Part shown: piece by piece, positions 55,136-64,000 of the stretch
How positions within the stretch are numbered: position 1 is the stretch's first letter
Layout of the letters: each line of letters starts with the position of its first letter
Assembly: GCF_011397635.1 (NCBI RefSeq)
Contig: NC_064770.1
Location: 29,163,098-29,227,097 of the forward strand
Length of the DNA stretch: 64,000 nt
DNA from: Epinephelus fuscoguttatus
Lineage: Eukaryota; Chordata; Actinopteri; Perciformes; Serranidae
Reading direction: 5' to 3'
The notes under the pieces: generated by a model
What the model was told of the DNA's origin: nothing
What the model saw: only the letters and a program-made list of their open reading frames with translations
The model's database searches: none
Made by a program: the position numbers and the translations under genes

Positions 55136-57305
55136 ATAAAAGCTGATTATATGCAGTTATCACACCGTGTACATTTGCTTATCTACAATACTGAAAAAAG
55201 AAAAAAAACCCGCAACTAGACAGAGAATCTTTCCTTAATTTTATGTCTTTTCAAAGGGGAGACTTTTTACACATACTTCTATCAACAAAGTGGTTTCAAC
55301 TCTCAATTACAGTAATAAAACGTTTGTTCAACCAAAAATAACCCTTCCATTTTAATTCCCTTAATCATTCTGACTGATAATAAGATTAATTCTGAAATTG
55401 CAATATTTTCTGAGATGGTTATCATACCGTGGAAATCTCATACTGTTGCAACCCTATGACTCACCTGCTCACCATTTGTTAAGATATAACGTAACAGAAC
55501 ACACCCAAAATGTTTACTACAGTGACATAATGCATTGAAGACCTACAGAAAACTACAGCCAAAGACATTTGTACCAATAGGTATCTCTGCTAAATCTGTC
55601 ATGAACAATAGATAGTTAACTTGGGTACTAAATTAAATGGTCATCTTTGCTTAAACTTGGAAATAAATAGTTGTAAGGTTGTGAGTGAGATGATGATGAT
55701 CAACATGATTAAATAAACACCAGAATGGATCCAACCAACATAACGTCTCTTTACAGATCGGTTGTTTTTGGGCTTCCTGCTTTGGATTGTATTCTTATTA
55801 AAGAGTGAAATGTTGTCACAGCTGACAGGAATAATAGTCAAATTTAAGTCTCCAAGTTGCCCTAAATTTTTATTTTAATTCCAAGTTGATATTTTAGAGA
55901 TGACCCTGCAAACATTACCTTAGTATCTGAAATAAAATGTCAATCTTAATTTGTTTCATATCCAAAAAATAATAATCTGTACATTTATTTACATTGAAAT
56001 GCATTCACATGCCTCCGACATCCTGCTGACAAACACTAACTGGAATGACAGTTAGTGACAGAGCCTGAATTTATAGATATATATAGCAATTCCTTAACAC
56101 TTAAACATTTACAGAGTCCACTTTTCAGATCAATTCTGTCACGAGACATGAAACACTGACGCTGAAAATTATGCATGCTGATAGCAGCAGGACATTAGGA
56201 CTGTTCACTGGACAATGTCACTCTGTAACTGCGGATTTAATTTTGCACTAAGTGAAGAGATGTCAGAGTGGGCTGCCCATGACAGGCACTCCGAGCAGTT
56301 GGGGGGTTCGGTGCCTTGCTCAGGGGCACCTCGGCAGTGCCCAGGAGGTGAACTGGCATCTCTCCAGCTACCAGTCCACGCTCCATTTTTTGGTCCGGAC
56401 AGGGACGTGAATAGACAACCCTCCGGTTCCCAACCAAAGTCCCTATGGACTGAGCTACTGCTCTGTAGAACTTTGTCTTCATAACAAAAAGCCTGAGACT
56501 TTTAACCATTCCAACATTTTCTGATGAACCTACTGTGCAACCTTTATTTCCCTTAATGTAAATTTAAGTTAATATAATTAACAGAAAAGGTAGTTCCATG
56601 TTTCTGCTGACTCTAGGTGGCATGTATGCACAGCTAGCATAATCTTTCAACTGTGTGACAGGGACAGTTGAGGTCTGGTATGTCTGAATGAATGCATGAA
56701 TGGCATTTGCTCCACTGACATCTAGTGGTCTCAAATCACAGCAAATTCTATTCAGAGCTCATAAAGTATAAAAACAACATGGGGTGAAACAAAGTAGGGT
56801 GGTCCACTTTTGACTGATGTTGCCGTTCTCTTTACCAGAACATGTTGCTGATTTGCATCAATTTCTTTTCAACCTCACCTGTGTGTTTCCGTCACTGCAA
56901 GAGGTGCTTATATACGACACCAATCATCACCCCAAAATAGTTTATAACGCATGAATGGGACAAACAATGGCACAAAAGACATAATTTAGCCTCTTATTAT
57001 TCAGATAAACTAAGAATTTAAACCAGGAAAACTAGCGTGGTATGTAGCTGCATCATCAGGGGGAGCACAAGGAGAGGCGAGGAACTTAGCCTGACCCCGA
57101 GGTATCGGGTAGGCGTGTGATGGACAAATACTTAGGACATAAAGATGGAAACTTAATGTGCTTTAGCCACTGTTGTTCAGTCTGATACTCACACTAGGAA
57201 TATCTTCTAAAATATATTTCATGTATTCTTTTTGCGACCTATACCAGCAGAATGTTGTGTTGCTGTGACTGTGTGTGTGTGTGGTAACTGGCCTTCTTCA
57301 CATAC
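55136..57305. other. mapk3 3'-UTR intron, remaining sequence
   Basis: A repeat copy lies at 56265-56465. Otherwise no exon or element with defined ends is recognised. Confidence 0.5.
56265..56465. repeat. Interspersed repeat, CTCAGGGGCACCTCGGCAGT family
   Basis: A well-known fish dispersed sequence, recognised from words such as 'ggtgccttgctcaggggcac', 'cctcggcagtgcccaggagg' and 'ccctatggactgagctactg'. The class (SINE or other) is not certain. A degenerate relative is at 2655-2765. Confidence 0.6.
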
Positions 57306-57314
57306 CTGTGTGTC

Positions 57315-62564
<5,250 letters not shown>

Positions 62565-63060
62565 CTGCACACAGAGGAGAGCGAGGGAATACGTGTCAAT
62601 ATGGCTACTCAACTGATAGCCTATGTCAGGAACAGGGCGTGGCTGTTGAGGCCTTTGCTCACTGGGGGTGTGACTAATAAATGACAAACATTTTATTTTA
62701 TCTAACATTTATTTAAACATGTAATCTCATTGAGTACTGGGTCTCGTTCTCAGGAGAATATCAAAACTACGCAAACCGACAGCTGCTATACAACAGTTGT
62801 GACACTCATAATAAAAGGTTCTGATGCAAACAGATTCGCAAGCAGCGACAACTACCGGGATCGTATTGACCCAAAGAAACGTCTAGCAGACTGTGTGAGG
62901 TAAGCTGTTGTATAGCCGAAGCAACTGCAAGCTATTTAATATTTTTTAGTGAATTTGAAGTTCCCTCTAGCAGACAAAGTGTACAAGACCAGGCCTTTTG
63001 TTGTGAAAGGTCAGAACAAAGGAATGGATATGGTATGCACTGCTTTTGTTACGGTTGAAA
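62565..63060. other. mapk3 intron upstream of the 129-bp exon
   Basis: Intronic sequence. The preceding mapk3 exon is not found before the right edge. Confidence 0.6.
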
Positions 63061-63269
63061 GAAGTAATTAAGTTTGCCATCCTGGTTTGGAGCATGGAGC
63101 CTTCATATGGTTGTTTTACACAGGGATGCAAGGATTTTTGTTGGTCAACATGGAAGTTACCGTGGCAGTGGTTCTCTTGTTAGGGTTTGTAGCAGAAAAT
63201 AAGTTCTGTGGCAAACAAATGTTTGATACTTAAACATTTTATTCAGCAAGATAATCTTTACAAATGAAC

Positions 63270-63650
63270 ACCACCAGGATTATTGAAGTGTAGATGCAAT
63301 AATTTTGACCCAACCTGCATTAGATGCAAGTTTGAATCTGCATCCTTATACCATACATTTTGGGCCTGCCCCTCAGTGGCTAAACTGTGGGAACAGATAT
63401 TAAAATGTCACTCTGATAAACATAACATAAATATCCAACCCTCTCCATGTACTGCTCTATTTGGAGTTCTACCAGTGAGCTCACCACTGTCTGAATCCCA
63501 GCATGGGGCAGTAGCCCCAGCAACATGTACCGCAAGAAGGGTTATTTTGCTAAACTGGAAATCCCCTGACACTCCCCCATTAAGACACTGGGTTAGAGAC
63601 CTATTGATGTTTTGGAGCTTAGAGAAGATCAGATAGTCACTTAAGGGTAA
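63270..63650 (+). pseudogene. L1-like LINE ORF2 C-terminal fragment
   Basis: The frame at 63283-63636 encodes CIRCKFESASLYHTFWACPS, then KLWEQILK, CTALFGVLP and TARRVILLNWKSPDTPPLRH. The CxxC...HxFWxCP motif and the following tail are diagnostic of the ORF2 C-terminus of teleost L1 elements. It is 5'-truncated and sits in a mapk3 intron. The AT-rich 3' region may extend to about 63800. Confidence 0.85.
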
Positions 63651-64000
63651 AACTGACCTGTTCTCAAGGATTTGGGACCCCTATAAAGCTTACTAGCGAA
63701 TGTTGCCTTTTAACTCCTCGCAATTTTTATTTTTGTTTGTGTGTTTGTCTCTTTCCCTCTCTCCTCATTTAAATTCATTTATTATTGTTTTTGTTTTTCT
63801 CTGTATTTTGTCTTGATAACTTGCCAGCAATGTATTAGGTTGTTGCCCCCCGACCGCACAAAAAAATGTCCCCAAAACAAGTGCTGCTGGTCCCAGATTC
63901 AGATCAATCACATCTCACTCATTACTTGAAACTGTAAGTTCAGATCTCAAAAAGTTGAGTTACCTGAGCTAAGAATACCAAAAATGTTAAAAAGCTCATC
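63651..64000. other. Right edge, mapk3 intron
   Basis: Probably L1 3' UTR and intron sequence. No exon can be supported. Confidence 0.5.

Noticed and set aside
63283-63636. 117-aa frame as a host gene or mapk3 exon
   Set aside because: It carries the L1 ORF2 C-terminal motif and lies on the strand opposite to mapk3.
63957-64000. Minus-strand coding-like string (DELFNIFGILS) before a GTAACT donor at the right edge, as the next mapk3 exon
   Set aside because: It does not match the expected ERK sequence that precedes ILGSP, and the exon would be cut by the edge.

Overview
The window is nuclear DNA of a bony fish, most likely a percomorph teleost. The genes have introns with GT/AG borders, the proteins are vertebrate, and the repeats (Tc1, hAT and short inverted-repeat elements, L1, L2) are of kinds common in teleosts. 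No species is named because the sequence does not fix one. All four recognised genes lie on the minus strand, so transcription runs from high to low coordinates.

Layout: 1-5200 is mostly intergenic, with an internally deleted Tc1-like copy. 5200-14150 holds atp6v0c, the proteolipid ring subunit of the V-ATPase (3 coding exons, 153 aa), with a perfect GTCACGTGAC palindrome in its promoter. 14150-21600 is intergenic and contains one full-length but frameshifted Tc1-like transposon (15594-17204) with very long terminal repeats. 21600-30420 is ypel3 (4 coding exons, 119 aa, plus a probable non-coding first exon at a CpG-rich promoter). 30420-35770 is intergenic transposon debris. 35770-46710 is gdpd3 (10 coding exons, 315 aa). 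46710-50000 is intergenic with an L2-like fragment. 50000-64000 is the 3' part of mapk3 (ERK1): the last three coding exons and a 3'-UTR exon. Its upstream exons lie beyond the right edge.

The order ypel3 - gdpd3 - mapk3 is the order found at human 16p11.2, which supports the identity of each gene. atp6v0c is at human 16p13.3, so its place beside this block is a different linkage. The four proteins do not form one pathway: V-ATPase proton pump, Yippee zinc-binding protein, lysophospholipase D-type enzyme, and MAP kinase. They are neighbours by conserved synteny, not an operon.

Most of the remaining DNA is introns and spacers packed with DNA transposons. Several have visible target-site duplications and are nested, which lets insertion order be read. 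I looked for an undescribed system and did not find one I can defend. The points most worth a second look are the CLEAR-type palindrome at atp6v0c, the 3'-UTR intron 9 nt after the mapk3 stop, a one-codon loss in mapk3 exon 6, the nested insertions in gdpd3 introns, the long inverted-arm elements, and a local duplication in ypel3 intron 1.
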